DNA from: Gemmatimonadota bacterium
GTDB lineage: Bacteria; Gemmatimonadota; Gemmatimonadetes; Gemmatimonadales; Gemmatimonadaceae
Assembly (NCBI GenBank): GCA_003221805.1
Contig: QHUA01000137.1
Span: 15,090 to 54,887 of the forward strand
DNA: 39,798 bases
Direction: 5' to 3'
The notes under the pieces are model-generated. The model saw nothing but the letters and a program-made list of their open reading frames with translations, did no database searches and had not been told where the DNA came from. Below, in pieces: positions 23,018 to 30,868 of the stretch (its first letter is position 1; each line of letters opens with the position of its first letter). The position numbers and the translations under genes are program-made.

Positions 23018-24838
23018 TTATTTGTTCTCCTCGATGATTCGCTTGAGATCGTCACGCATCTCGGGAATTTGCTCGCGCGTCACCTGCATCTCACCGGCCG
23101 GACCGCGCCTGATAACGATGTTGAACTTTCCATAACTCGGATCCTTCTCCGGAAAGTCGTCACGGAAATGTCCGCCGCGGCTTTCCTTTCGCTCGAGAGC
23201 GGCACGCGCGACGATCTCGGAAACCGTCAGAAGGTTCTGGAGATCGAGCGCGGTGTGCCATCCCGGATTGTACTCCCTGTTTCCTGCCACCGAAACCTTG
23301 CGCGCCCTTTCTCGCAACGCCTTCAGCGAGTCCAGCGCCCGCCGCATCTCGTCTTCGCGTCGCACGATCCCGACCAACTCCTGCATCATCGCCTGCAGAT
23401 CGTGTTCGACCTGATAGGGTCCCTCACCATTCTGACCGCCCTGCCGATTGAACGGCTCGAGAGCGACGCGGACGATGTCATCCGCCTGCTGCGTATCGGC
23501 CCGCGGCGCAGTCTGTCTGCCCGCGTATTCGGCAGCAAACTTCCCGGCGCGCATACCGAATACGAGCAGATCTGACAGCGAATTGCCGCCAAGTCTGTTG
23601 GCGCCGTGCAATCCGGCGCCCACTTCTCCAGCGGCGAACAGCCCGGGAACCGTCGACATCTGCGTGTCGCCGTCGACCCGCACTCCTCCCATCACGTAGT
23701 GCGTCGTCGGGCCTACTTCCATCGGCTCCTTGGTGATGTCGATGTCCGCCAGCTGCTTGAACTGGTGGTACATGCTGGGAAGCTTTTTCTTGATGTGCTC
23801 TTCCGAATTGGGGAGCTTCGAGCGAATCCAGGAGATGTCCAGGAAGACGCCGCCGTGCGGACTGCCCCTCCCTTCGCGCACTTCCTTCATAATCGCACGG
23901 GCGACGTGATCGCGAGTGAGTAGCTCGGGAGGACGGCGCGCATTCTTGTCGCCCTGGGTGTAGCGCCACCCTTCCTCTTCACTGTCGGCAGTCTGATTTC
24001 GATAGTTCTCGGGGATGTCGTCGAACATGAAACGACGGCCTTCCTTGTTGACGAGAATCCCGCCCTCTCCACGAACGCCTTCCGTCACCAGAATTCCGCG
24101 GACGCTTGGTGGCCACACCATTCCCGTCGGATGGAACTGCACGAACTCCATGTCCTGGACCGCAGCGCCCGCGTTGTAGGCGAGGGCGTGTCCGTCCCCC
24201 GTGTACTCCCAGCTATTGCTGGTAACACTGTAGGCTCGACCGATCCCGCCAGTCGCCAACACGACCGCCTTGGCCGAGAAAAGCTTGAACCTGCCCCGCT
24301 CGCGGTCGTAGCCGATGGCACCGGCGATGCGGTTGCCGTCTTTGAGCAACGATACGATCGTGCACTCCATGTGCACGTCGATCGGCTGATAGATCGCGTA
24401 GTCCTGAAGTGTCCTGATCATCTCCAGGCCAGTGCGGTCCCCGACGTGAGCCAGGCGCGGATATTTGTGGCCACCAAAATTGCGCTGCAGGATGCGGCCG
24501 TCGGGAGTTCGATCGAAGACGGTCCCCCAAGCCTCGAGCTCGCGAACGCGATCGGGCGCCTCCTTCGCGTGCAGCTCGGCCATGCGCCAGTTATTCAGGT
24601 ACTGACCACCTCGCATCGTGTCTGCGAAATGAACTTTCCAGTTGTCGCGATCGTCGACGTTGGCGAGTGCAGCCGCGACGCCACCTTCCGCCATGACAGT
24701 ATGTGCTTTGCCGAGCAGCGATTTGCAGACGAGCCCAACGGAAGCGCCGACGTGTGCCGCTTCGATTGCCGCGCGCAGGCCGGCGCCACCGGCGCCGATG
24801 ACGAGCACGTCGTGCTCGTGCCTCTGGTATTCAGGCAC
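23018..24838 (-). CDS. sdhA: Succinate dehydrogenase flavoprotein subunit
   Basis: Oxidises succinate to fumarate with covalently bound FAD; 606 aa, the normal length. N-terminal dinucleotide motif VIGAGGAGLRAAIEAA, the FAD-attachment region around KAHTVMAEGGVAAAL, the substrate segment QFHPTGMVWP, the active-site Arg-containing ARPP...HVARAI region, and the conserved GGVRVD and GLFAAGEVGAGLHGANRLGG blocks are present. It lies between sdhC and sdhB with no gaps, giving the gene order C-A-B. The same subunit could work as a fumarate reductase; the anchor type favours succinate oxidation. Confidence 0.97.
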   Translation of the reverse strand: MPEYQRHEHDVLVIGAGGAGLRAAIEAAHVGASVGLVCKSLLGKAHTVMAEGGVAAALANVDDRDNWKVHFADTMRGGQYLNNWRMAELHAKEAPDRVRELEAWGTVFDRTPDGRILQRNFGGHKYPRLAHVGDRTGLEMIRTLQDYAIYQPIDVHMECTIVSLLKDGNRIAGAIGYDRERGRFKLFSAKAVVLATGGIGRAYSVTSNSWEYTGDGHALAYNAGAAVQDMEFVQFHPTGMVWPPSVRGILVTEGVRGEGGILVNKEGRRFMFDDIPENYRNQTADSEEEGWRYTQGDKNARRPPELLTRDHVARAIMKEVREGRGSPHGGVFLDISWIRSKLPNSEEHIKKKLPSMYHQFKQLADIDITKEPMEVGPTTHYVMGGVRVDGDTQMSTVPGLFAAGEVGAGLHGANRLGGNSLSDLLVFGMRAGKFAAEYAGRQTAPRADTQQADDIVRVALEPFNRQGGQNGEGPYQVEHDLQAMMQELVGIVRREDEMRRALDSLKALRERARKVSVAGNREYNPGWHTALDLQNLLTVSEIVARAALERKESRGGHFRDDFPEKDPSYGKFNIVIRRGPAGEMQVTREQIPEMRDDLKRIIEENK

Positions 24839-25645
24839 CTAGAGCAGCCTCACGTCGTGCCAGATGCCCATCGCGCAAAGTCTGATGAACACGTCGGAGA
24901 ACGCGACCCAGACGAGACTGAGCCATGCCCAGCGCATGTGACCGCGGTTGAGGCAGCTGACACAATCGTAGGTTGTCTTGCGAACCGGCGCCCGGGAGAG
25001 GCGATCGAGATATCCGCCGACGAGATGCCGAAGGGAGTGACAACCGAGGGTATAGCCTCCCAGCAGAACAACGTTCACAAACAGCACGACAGTGCCGAGG
25101 GCGATACCAAAATTCTGGCGACCGGTGTTGCGGTCGAAGAAGAAAAACGCCTTGTAGGCGTCGTGAGAGAGAATGACCAGGAAAACGAGGGCCGCGTACA
25201 GGAAGTAGCGGTGGATGTTCTGAATAACGAGTGGGAAGAAACGCTCGCCGCGGTAGCTGTGACGGGGCTCTCCGACGGTACAGTTCGGCGGATCCGCCCA
25301 GAAGCTCTTGTAATACGCCCCCCTGTAGTAGTAACAGGTGAGTCGAAAGCCTGCGGGAAATGGCAGAATCAGCAGCGCGGGAGAGAACGGCAGAAATCCC
25401 GGAACCCACCATGGCCGCGTCCCCTGAATCCAGGCATGGGGTGAATTCGCGTACAACAGAGGTGAGTAAAACGGCGAGAGGTAGTTGCCGAACGAATAGT
25501 ATTTGTTCTGAAACGCTGCCCACGTGGCGTAGACGACAAATGCGGTGAGAATGATGAAGGCGACGAGCGGTTGAACCCACCACGCGTCGCGGCGCGACGT
25601 CTGGCCAAAACCGCGGCGCGTGAGCTGTACGACTTCAGTTCCCAT
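24839..25645 (-). CDS. sdhC: Succinate dehydrogenase membrane anchor, mycobacterial Sdh1-like, with Cys/His cluster motifs
   Basis: 268 aa from the ATG at 25645 (MGTEVVQLTRRGFG), with GAGG about 10 nt upstream; the frame is open to 25765 but that part lacks support. Five or so membrane segments; conserved blocks DAWWVQPLVAFIILTAFVVY, YLSPFYSPLL, RLTCYYYRGAYYKSFW and NIHRYFLYAALVFLVILSHD. Near the C-terminus are GCHSLRHLVGG, YDCVSCLNRGH and IRLCAMGIWHD. This matches the single-subunit anchor of mycobacterial Sdh1, for which a membrane-embedded Rieske-type [2Fe-2S] centre has been reported; the Cys/His pairs here are the candidate ligands. First gene of the sdh operon, just after a strong terminator. 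Confidence 0.9.
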   Translation of the reverse strand: MGTEVVQLTRRGFGQTSRRDAWWVQPLVAFIILTAFVVYATWAAFQNKYYSFGNYLSPFYSPLLYANSPHAWIQGTRPWWVPGFLPFSPALLILPFPAGFRLTCYYYRGAYYKSFWADPPNCTVGEPRHSYRGERFFPLVIQNIHRYFLYAALVFLVILSHDAYKAFFFFDRNTGRQNFGIALGTVVLFVNVVLLGGYTLGCHSLRHLVGGYLDRLSRAPVRKTTYDCVSCLNRGHMRWAWLSLVWVAFSDVFIRLCAMGIWHDVRLL

Positions 25646-25746
25646 TGATGAGATACCTCGCGTATAGCGCGTAAGCAGACTGAACTGGCTCGGTATCGCA
25701 AAGTTAGTTTTTGCCGCCGCGTGCTGGTAGTCTTGCCGATTGACGC

Positions 25747-25785
25747 AAAAAGCCTCCGACACCATTGAGTGCCGGAGGCTTTTCG
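25747..25785. terminator. Rho-independent terminator between the Spy-like gene and sdhC
   Basis: Stem AAAAGCCTCCG with CGGAGGCTTTT and a 14-nt loop; the flanking A- and T-runs give a T-tract on both strands. It ends the minus-strand Spy-like gene (stop at 25804) and isolates the sdh operon from it. Confidence 0.9.
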
Positions 25786-25803
25786 CGTTCTCTGACTTCT
25801 AAC

Positions 25804-26307
25804 TTACGACGACTTGGCGGGAGCGCCTAAACCCTTCTTGCCCCAACCCTTGTGATCGCCTTTCGCGCGACGATCAGCCATCTCCTTCTGCCGCGCGTCG
25901 AACTTTACTTGCTGCGCGGGAGTCAGGACGTTGCGAATTTCCGCCGTTTCCTGAGTGCGAATGGACTGGCCGCCCTGCATCACCTGGCGAGCCTTTTCGA
26001 AGTTGCTGCGAGCTGCAGCGGTGTCACCTTTCTGGCGGGCAGCACGGGCCGCGTCGATGTACGGCTTGGCCTGGGTGCGGAGCGCCTCATTCTGCGGTTG
26101 ATACTTCTGGCGGATTGCCTTGATCTGCGCCTTCTGGGCGTCAGTCAGATTGAGATCGGACATGAAGTCGCGACCGGGTCCGCGGCGACCGCGGAATTCG
26201 TCGCCGGCGCGTGGCTTGGCTTGGGGAGCGGCAGTCGATTGAGCAACCGAGATTCCCGCTACGCCGACGAGCATCATGGCGCCGAGCGCCAATGAACGAG
26301 CAAACAT
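25804..26307 (-). CDS. Spy/CpxP-like periplasmic LTxxQ protein
   Basis: 167 aa with a signal peptide (cleavage near ISVAQS). Two LTxxQ motifs, LNLTDAQKAQIKAIRQKY and VLTPAQQVKFDARQKEM, mark the Spy/CpxP helical family of periplasmic chaperones or stress sensors. Between them lies a basic, Ala-rich helix (DAARAARQKGDTAAARSNFE). The tail is short and basic (HKGWGKKGLGAP). Family members bind unfolded proteins or metals at the envelope; no two-component or metal-sensing partner is adjacent here. Monocistronic, followed by a strong terminator. Confidence 0.85.
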   Translation of the reverse strand: MFARSLALGAMMLVGVAGISVAQSTAAPQAKPRAGDEFRGRRGPGRDFMSDLNLTDAQKAQIKAIRQKYQPQNEALRTQAKPYIDAARAARQKGDTAAARSNFEKARQVMQGGQSIRTQETAEIRNVLTPAQQVKFDARQKEMADRRAKGDHKGWGKKGLGAPAKSS

Positions 26308-26400
26308 TAACTACCTCCACAACGTTGAGAGCCGGCGCACCGTGCGCCGGTTATCCAGGTTAGACGTGGGGGTATGCTGGGTGTTAAGGATGGGCTTTGG

Positions 26401-26689
26401 TCAACGCGGGCCGTTGATTTGGGCCCGATCTGGCCACCACAAAACCAAAGCAGGGAGCTGCCAGCTTAGTCAGCGCGGAGCTATACAGCTATTCCGGCGG
26501 TGTATGGTGTCGGACGGTTGTGGTTGTCCCAGCTTCGGATAGATCTCGCCGCAGAGTCGCGATCCAGGATCAGCGCGCATCTGTAGTGCCAGTATGCTAG
26601 GTCCGAGCTGAGAAGCTGACTACGCTTACAGCTCCCTGCTTCGGTATTGAACCAAGCCAGATCGTGACGAGATCAACGGCCCGCCTTGA
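26401..26689. repeat. 289-bp non-coding element with long imperfect terminal inverted repeats (MITE- or BIME-like)
   Basis: Four blocks of the left arm recur in inverted order in the right arm with nearly equal spacing. 26401-26418 pairs with 26672-26689 (17 of 18), 26426-26433 with 26657-26664 (8 of 8), 26448-26460 with 26629-26641 (13 of 13) and 26467-26474 with 26615-26622 (8 of 8). The spacers are 7/7, 14/15 and 6/6 nt. The arms are thus about 75 nt long around a 140-nt centre. No open frame of note and no target duplication are seen. The element fills most of the 387-nt gap between the Spy-like gene and uppS. Confidence 0.75.
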
Positions 26690-26694
26690 TCACT

Positions 26695-27462
26695 CTATCC
26701 CGCGGCGGCCTCTGGTACGCTACCGAACCGACGCTCGCGGGAATGGAATTCCTTGACCGCGCTTTCTAGATCGGCGGGCGTAAAGTCCGGCCAGCGACGA
26801 TCGGTGAAGTAAAGCTCGGCGTAGGCGCACTCCCAAAGCAGGAAGTCGCTCAATCTCTGCTCTCCGCCGGTTCTGATCAGCAAATCGACGTCGCGGCACT
26901 CGCCGTCCCAATGATCGACCTGGCACATCGCTCGCGACAGCTCGTCGCGGCTCAGATTCTCCTGTCCCTGTAGACGCTCGGCCGCTCTGACGAGAGCATC
27001 GCGCGATGAGTAGTCGACGGCGATGCGGAGGTCGAGCCGCGTGCAGTGTCGTGTCGCTTCCTCGGCGACCTTGATGGCGCGCAGCAGCTCCGACGGGATT
27101 CGGTCCCGACGCCCAATGATTCGCATGCGGACGTCATTGGTGATGCAACGATCGGTTTCAGCAACGAGATAGCGTCGGAATAAGCGCATCAGCAGCGCAA
27201 CTTCGCGCGACGGCCGCGCCCAGTTGTCCGCGGAGAACGCGTATAGCGTCAGCATGCCGATTCCGCAATCGGGCGCTGCTTCGACGATCTTGCGCACGAC
27301 ACGCGCTCCAGCGATGTGTCCCGCGGTACGCGGCCGGCCGCGAGCGTTCGCCCATCGGCCATTGCCATCCATGATCATTGCGACGTGAATTCCACTTTGC
27401 GCCGGCGTCGGCTGCGGCGCTCGGACGTGCGTATGCTTCACTGTATGGTGTGTGTGAGACAT
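26695..27462 (-). CDS. uppS: Isoprenyl transferase (undecaprenyl diphosphate synthase family)
   Basis: Cis-prenyltransferase that extends farnesyl diphosphate with isopentenyl units to make the polyprenyl carrier for cell-wall and O-antigen synthesis. 255 aa. Signature motifs: [10 protein letters not shown] (catalytic Asp), [30 protein letters not shown], and [18 protein letters not shown] with [12 protein letters not shown]. The N-terminus is unusually His-rich ([13 protein letters not shown]). The gene is 4 nt downstream of a winged-helix regulator gene rather than with cdsA, dxr or frr, so it may be a second, regulated cis-prenyltransferase. Product chain length cannot be read from sequence. 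Confidence 0.93.
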   Translation of the reverse strand: MSHTHHTVKHTHVRAPQPTPAQSGIHVAMIMDGNGRWANARGRPRTAGHIAGARVVRKIVEAAPDCGIGMLTLYAFSADNWARPSREVALLMRLFRRYLVAETDRCITNDVRMRIIGRRDRIPSELLRAIKVAEEATRHCTRLDLRIAVDYSSRDALVRAAERLQGQENLSRDELSRAMCQVDHWDGECRDVDLLIRTGGEQRLSDFLLWECAYAELYFTDRRWPDFTPADLESAVKEFHSRERRFGSVPEAAAG

Positions 27463-27466
27463 CTGG

Positions 27467-27859
27467 TCAGCGCTCCCGCGTGGCGCGAATGAGCGCTTCC
27501 ATGTGATCGAGATACCGCTCGAGCGCGCGACGCCCCGCCGCGGTCAGTCTGTACTCGGTCTTTGGCATCCGGCCCTCGAAGGACTTCGTACAGGTGATGT
27601 ACTCCGCCTCTTCGAGCTTGCGCGCGTGGACGCTGAGATTGCCGTCCGTCGTCTTCATCAGCTTCTTGAGATCGCTGAAGCTGAGGGAATCGTTGACCGC
27701 AAGCGCGCTGACGATTCCGAGCCGGAGCCGCTCGTGAATCAGGCGATCGAGGGCGTCCGCGCGGCCCGACGAGGCAGGAGCCCCATCAGATTTCCCACGC
27801 ATTGTTCTCAAGTCGCCCACTGGCCGACGATCGTCCCGCGCTGTCCCGTGCTTAGCCAC
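27467..27859 (-). CDS. Winged-helix transcriptional regulator (HTH_34-type)
   Basis: 130 aa from a GTG at 27859, chosen because GAGGAGG lies 4 nt upstream; an ATG at 27907 would extend it 16 residues into the preceding gene without a ribosome site. The winged helix covers about residues 40-120: [20 protein letters not shown], then [20 protein letters not shown] as the recognition region, and [20 protein letters not shown]. This is the MarR/ArsR-like HTH_34 type that usually regulates its own operon. Its start overlaps the membrane-protein stop by 8 nt. The palindromic promoter at 28476-28505 is its likely target. No metal-binding Cys set is seen. Confidence 0.87.
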   Translation of the reverse strand: MAKHGTARDDRRPVGDLRTMRGKSDGAPASSGRADALDRLIHERLRLGIVSALAVNDSLSFSDLKKLMKTTDGNLSVHARKLEEAEYITCTKSFEGRMPKTEYRLTAAGRRALERYLDHMEALIRATRER

Positions 27860-28469
27860 CGTGCCTCCTCGCGATCGGGATCCCGAACGCGATGTGAAGC
27901 CCGCCAAAGGCGGCGGCCATGATCCAGTCGTTCCAGGTCGACGGCGTGAAAAGCGCGAGCGTTCCGGCGAGCATGAAGCAAATTCCCATCACAGGAACGA
28001 TGCGCACCGAGAACGCGCCGCCGGCGACGACAGCCGTCCCGTAGAGGAGCAACCAGGTTCCAGGAATTGCGGCCACCAGACCGGCACGATAGAGCACGAT
28101 GGTGAGAAGCGCGCCAACGAGCATCGGCGGTGAGAAGCTGAGAAGGAACTTTCTGCCGGGCCCGGAGAGAAGCGGCACATGCGCGCGCCTCGCCTTGCGC
28201 ACGATTGCCCAGAGCATCACGCAGGGGGCAAGGACAGCCGCTGCAATCCAGACGTAGATCGAGCGTAGCACGGAGTGCTGGGCCGATGCTATGGTGGCGG
28301 CGATTGTGGCGATGATGCCGACGGCGACCATTCCCCAGCCAGAGACTGCCGTGAACGACCCGGCCGCCTCCATGGTGTCGCGGATGAAAGCAAGATTGTC
28401 CATCGCGCGGGCGTGAAGCGCTGGTGGCTCTGGAGCTGGTGCGCGATGTAGTGGTGTAACAGAGGCCAT
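27852..28469 (-). CDS. Integral membrane protein co-transcribed with the winged-helix regulator
   Basis: 205 aa with about six hydrophobic segments: SGWGMVAVGIIATIAATIAS, IYVWIAAAVLAPCVMLWAIV, a pair around MLVGALLTIVL and GTWLLLYGTAVVAGGAF, then VMGICFMLAGTLALF and a last one near MAAAFGGLHIAFG. Function unknown. Proteins of this shape are commonly paired with HTH_34 regulators. The ATG at 28469 is placed only 6 nt downstream of a candidate -10 element, so the message would be leaderless or nearly so, and no Shine-Dalgarno is seen. First gene of a three-gene unit with the regulator and uppS. Confidence 0.78.
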   Translation of the reverse strand: MASVTPLHRAPAPEPPALHARAMDNLAFIRDTMEAAGSFTAVSGWGMVAVGIIATIAATIASAQHSVLRSIYVWIAAAVLAPCVMLWAIVRKARRAHVPLLSGPGRKFLLSFSPPMLVGALLTIVLYRAGLVAAIPGTWLLLYGTAVVAGGAFSVRIVPVMGICFMLAGTLALFTPSTWNDWIMAAAFGGLHIAFGIPIARRHGG

Positions 28470-28475
28470 AGGACG

Positions 28476-28505
28476 AAATTAGCTGTACAGTTTGACGACT
28501 GTCAA
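28476..28505 (-). promoter_or_regulatory. Candidate promoter with overlapping operator for the membrane protein-regulator-uppS unit
   Basis: On the minus strand a perfect -35 TTGACA (28500-28505) is 18 nt from TAATTT (28476-28481). The -35 is embedded in a palindrome, TTGAC-N4-GTCAA at 28492-28505. Initiation would fall at or next to the ATG at 28469. A repressor bound to the palindrome would block the polymerase; the winged-helix protein of the operon is the obvious candidate. Confidence 0.55.
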
Positions 28506-28585
28506 GTACTTTGCGTCACAAAGGAGAGTCCTTGGTGGAAGATCCGCGGACCGGGATTCTCCGCCGATTTACTGGCGGGGTCCTA

Positions 28586-29209
28586 CTACCCCAGAGCGAT
28601 CGGTCCGGGCAGCGGGTCGCTCGCGGGGAAGCTCTGCTCGACCATCTTGTCCAGCCGGCGCTCGTCGATGGCCGTCGACAGCAGCTCCACGAGCTGGGCG
28701 CAGAACGCCGGCAGGTCGTCCGGTTTCCGGCTCGTCAGCAGCTTCTGATCGAGCTGAACCTGCTTGTCGACCCACGCGCCGCCCGCATTCCTCACATCGG
28801 TCTCCAGACTTGGCCAGGACGTGATCGTCCGCCCCCGTACTGCGTCGGCTTCGACCAGTAGCCAGGGTCCATGACAGATGGCGGCGACCGGTTTGTCAAG
28901 CTCCATGAAGCTGCGCACGAAACCAACAGCATCCTTGTTGGTTCGAAGTTTGTCGGGGTTGGCGACGCCACCCGGAAGAACCAGCGCGTCGAAGTCACGC
29001 GCACTCGCCTTCGACACTTCCAGATCGACGTGGAACTTCTCGCCTTTTTCGTCATGGTTAACCGCCTGGATCTCTCCTGACCTGTCGGATAGCAGAACCA
29101 GATCGGCACCCGCCGCTTTCAGGGCGTTCCACGGCGCAGTGAGCTCTACCTGCTCCACACCGTCCGTAGCGAGAAACGCGACCTTTCGTCCCTTAAGCTG
29201 GCTTGCCAT
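28586..29209 (-). CDS. DJ-1/PfpI-family protein (class I glutamine amidotransferase-like)
   Basis: 207 aa from the ATG at 29209, preceded by AGGAG at 6 nt. The PfpI fold is evident: RKVAFLATDGVEQVELTAPW, FDALVLPGGVANPDKLR, and the nucleophile elbow AAICHGPWLLVEAD with the reactive Cys in CHGPW. The Glu of the active site is in DGVEQVEL. Family members are described as deglycases/glyoxalases or general stress proteins; the annotation as protease is doubtful. The C-terminal tail has VEQSFPASDPLPG, a motif seen as a short conserved tail in other proteins of soil bacteria. Divergent from holB across 115 nt. Confidence 0.9.
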   Translation of the reverse strand: MASQLKGRKVAFLATDGVEQVELTAPWNALKAAGADLVLLSDRSGEIQAVNHDEKGEKFHVDLEVSKASARDFDALVLPGGVANPDKLRTNKDAVGFVRSFMELDKPVAAICHGPWLLVEADAVRGRTITSWPSLETDVRNAGGAWVDKQVQLDQKLLTSRKPDDLPAFCAQLVELLSTAIDERRLDKMVEQSFPASDPLPGPIALG

Positions 29210-29324
29210 AACGATCTCCTGATACGATGCGTTGACCGAGCCTATTCGGTGAGTCAGAAAATGTGCCAGGGATTCCGGACCGCATGCCACCTGTCCCGCC
29301 CCGTCAAGGTGACCATATTTCGAT

Positions 29325-30395
29325 GTGACAATCGTCGAACTTTTTGGCCACGAACACCTTCGTGAGCGGCTCTCCGCCAGCATTCGCGCTGGAAAGCTGC
29401 CCTCCAGCCTGCTGCTTCAGGGGCCGCGTGGAGTAGGTAAACAACGACTAGCCATCTGGATCGCGCAACAGCTCCTTTGCAGCGAGAAAGATGTTCCCTG
29501 CGGCGATTGCGCGGGCTGCAGATACGCAGCGGGACTGACGCATCCGGATCTCCATTGGGTTTTTCCGCGCCCGCGTCTCAGGGACTCGGATCCCGATCTG
29601 GACCAGGTTCGAGATGACTACGCTGACGCCATCGCCGAACGTGCCGCCGAGCACGGGCTGTACCCGGCGCCATCAGGTGCCGAGGGGATCTACGTGGCAA
29701 CTGTGCGCTCTCTTGTTCAGCAGGCTGCCATCGCTCCGGCGATCGGACGCCGTAAGGTCTTCATTATCGGCGACGCGGAGCGAATGGTCCCACAGGAAGG
29801 AGCCGACATGGCGGCGAACGCCTTCCTCAAGCTCCTCGAGGAGCCTCCCGCCGATACCACGATCATTCTCACCTCCAGCGAGCCGGGCGCGCTTCTGCCG
29901 ACGATTCGCTCGCGTGTTGTGACGGTGCGCGTTCCGCTGGTGCCGGACAATGCGGTTCGTGCGTTCGTCGAGAATCCAATGGTGAAGAAAGTATTGGACA
30001 AGAACGGCAAGGCCACCACGGCCGAGCGCGTCCGCACTGCGGCGGGTGCGCCGGGAACGCTCTTCACTGGCGATGCAGCGGCGCGCGCCACCATCAACGC
30101 CCGCCGAATCGTCGATGCGGCTACTGCCGGTCGTTCATCGGTGATGCATTCTGCCGCGCTCTCGCAGGGAGCGTTTGGCGCCCGCGGCAGCTTCGCTGAC
30201 ACACTGGAGGCTTTGATCGAATTGCTGGGAGAACGAGCGCGCGACGCGCTGCACAAAAAGGATGCATCGGGGGCGGCAGCGGCAAGCAAAGCAGTCGATT
30301 CCGTCCTGCAGGCGCAGACGTGGACCGAGACGAACGTCAGTCCGCAGCTGATCACGTCGAAGCTGATTCGCAACCTCTCAACGACGCTGAAATGA
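29325..30395 (+). CDS. holB: DNA polymerase III delta' subunit
   Basis: Clamp-loader subunit of the replicative polymerase; 356 aa, starting with GTG at 29325. The AAA+ N-domain carries [14 protein letters not shown] (P-loop-like, with Gln instead of Thr/Ser after the Lys, consistent with a delta' that does not hydrolyse ATP), a zinc module (Cys residues in [16 protein letters not shown]), [10 protein letters not shown] and [20 protein letters not shown], and the sensor segment LLPTIRSRV. The insertion between the zinc module and the Walker B region (about 65-125) is somewhat longer than in E. coli. Its stop overlaps the moaC ATG by 4 nt. Confidence 0.93.
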   Translation: MTIVELFGHEHLRERLSASIRAGKLPSSLLLQGPRGVGKQRLAIWIAQQLLCSEKDVPCGDCAGCRYAAGLTHPDLHWVFPRPRLRDSDPDLDQVRDDYADAIAERAAEHGLYPAPSGAEGIYVATVRSLVQQAAIAPAIGRRKVFIIGDAERMVPQEGADMAANAFLKLLEEPPADTTIILTSSEPGALLPTIRSRVVTVRVPLVPDNAVRAFVENPMVKKVLDKNGKATTAERVRTAAGAPGTLFTGDAAARATINARRIVDAATAGRSSVMHSAALSQGAFGARGSFADTLEALIELLGERARDALHKKDASGAAAASKAVDSVLQAQTWTETNVSPQLITSKLIRNLSTTLK

Positions 30396-30868
30396 GCGAT
30401 CTCACGCATATCGACTCCGAAGGCCGCGCCAGAATGGTCGACGTTGGCGGCAAGGCAGAGACGGCGCGCACTGCTCGCGCCGAGGGCTGCATATCAATGA
30501 ATGCCGAAGCGCTGGACGCCATCGAACGCAATGCGCTGGTCAAAGGCGATGCGATATCCACGGCCCGCATCGCCGGAGTCATGGCGGCAAAGCGCACATC
30601 GGAGCTGATTCCACTCTGCCATCCGATCGCGTTGACTGACGCGGAGGTGGACATCGAAGTGGATCACGCGCTACCGGGACTGCGAGTCAGCGCGTGGGCG
30701 TCTACTCGCGGTCGGACCGGAGTCGAAATGGAAGCGCTGACCGCGGTCAGCGTTGCGCTCCTTACGATCTACGACATGGCCAAGGCGATCGATCGCGGGA
30801 TGGAAATCTCGGAAGTGCGCGTCACCGAAAAACGCGGCGGAAAAAGCGGCGACTGGAAGCGCGATTAG
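30392..30868 (+). CDS. moaC: Cyclic pyranopterin monophosphate synthase
   Basis: Second enzyme of molybdenum-cofactor synthesis, acting on the MoaA product. 158 aa from ATG 30392 (overlapping the holB stop as ATGA); the frame is open further upstream but inside holB. Family motifs are complete: [46 protein letters not shown] (catalytic His region), [20 protein letters not shown] and [13 protein letters not shown] with the catalytic Lys near it. No other moa, moe or mob genes are in the window, so the pathway is dispersed. Its 3' end overlaps the convergent CDF gene by 4 nt. Confidence 0.96.
   Translation: MSDLTHIDSEGRARMVDVGGKAETARTARAEGCISMNAEALDAIERNALVKGDAISTARIAGVMAAKRTSELIPLCHPIALTDAEVDIEVDHALPGLRVSAWASTRGRTGVEMEALTAVSVALLTIYDMAKAIDRGMEISEVRVTEKRGGKSGDWKRD

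Noticed and set aside
24131-25444. 437-codon open frame on the plus strand
   Set aside because: It is antisense to sdhA and sdhC, whose families are unambiguous, and its translation has no recognisable domain; it is a by-product of high GC.
26276-26542. Small plus-strand gene in the gap before uppS
   Set aside because: No ribosome site, spans the left arm of the inverted-repeat element and shows no protein-like composition.
30320-30391. Longer moaC start within holB
   Set aside because: MoaC homology starts at the ATG that overlaps the holB stop; the extra residues are not MoaC-like.
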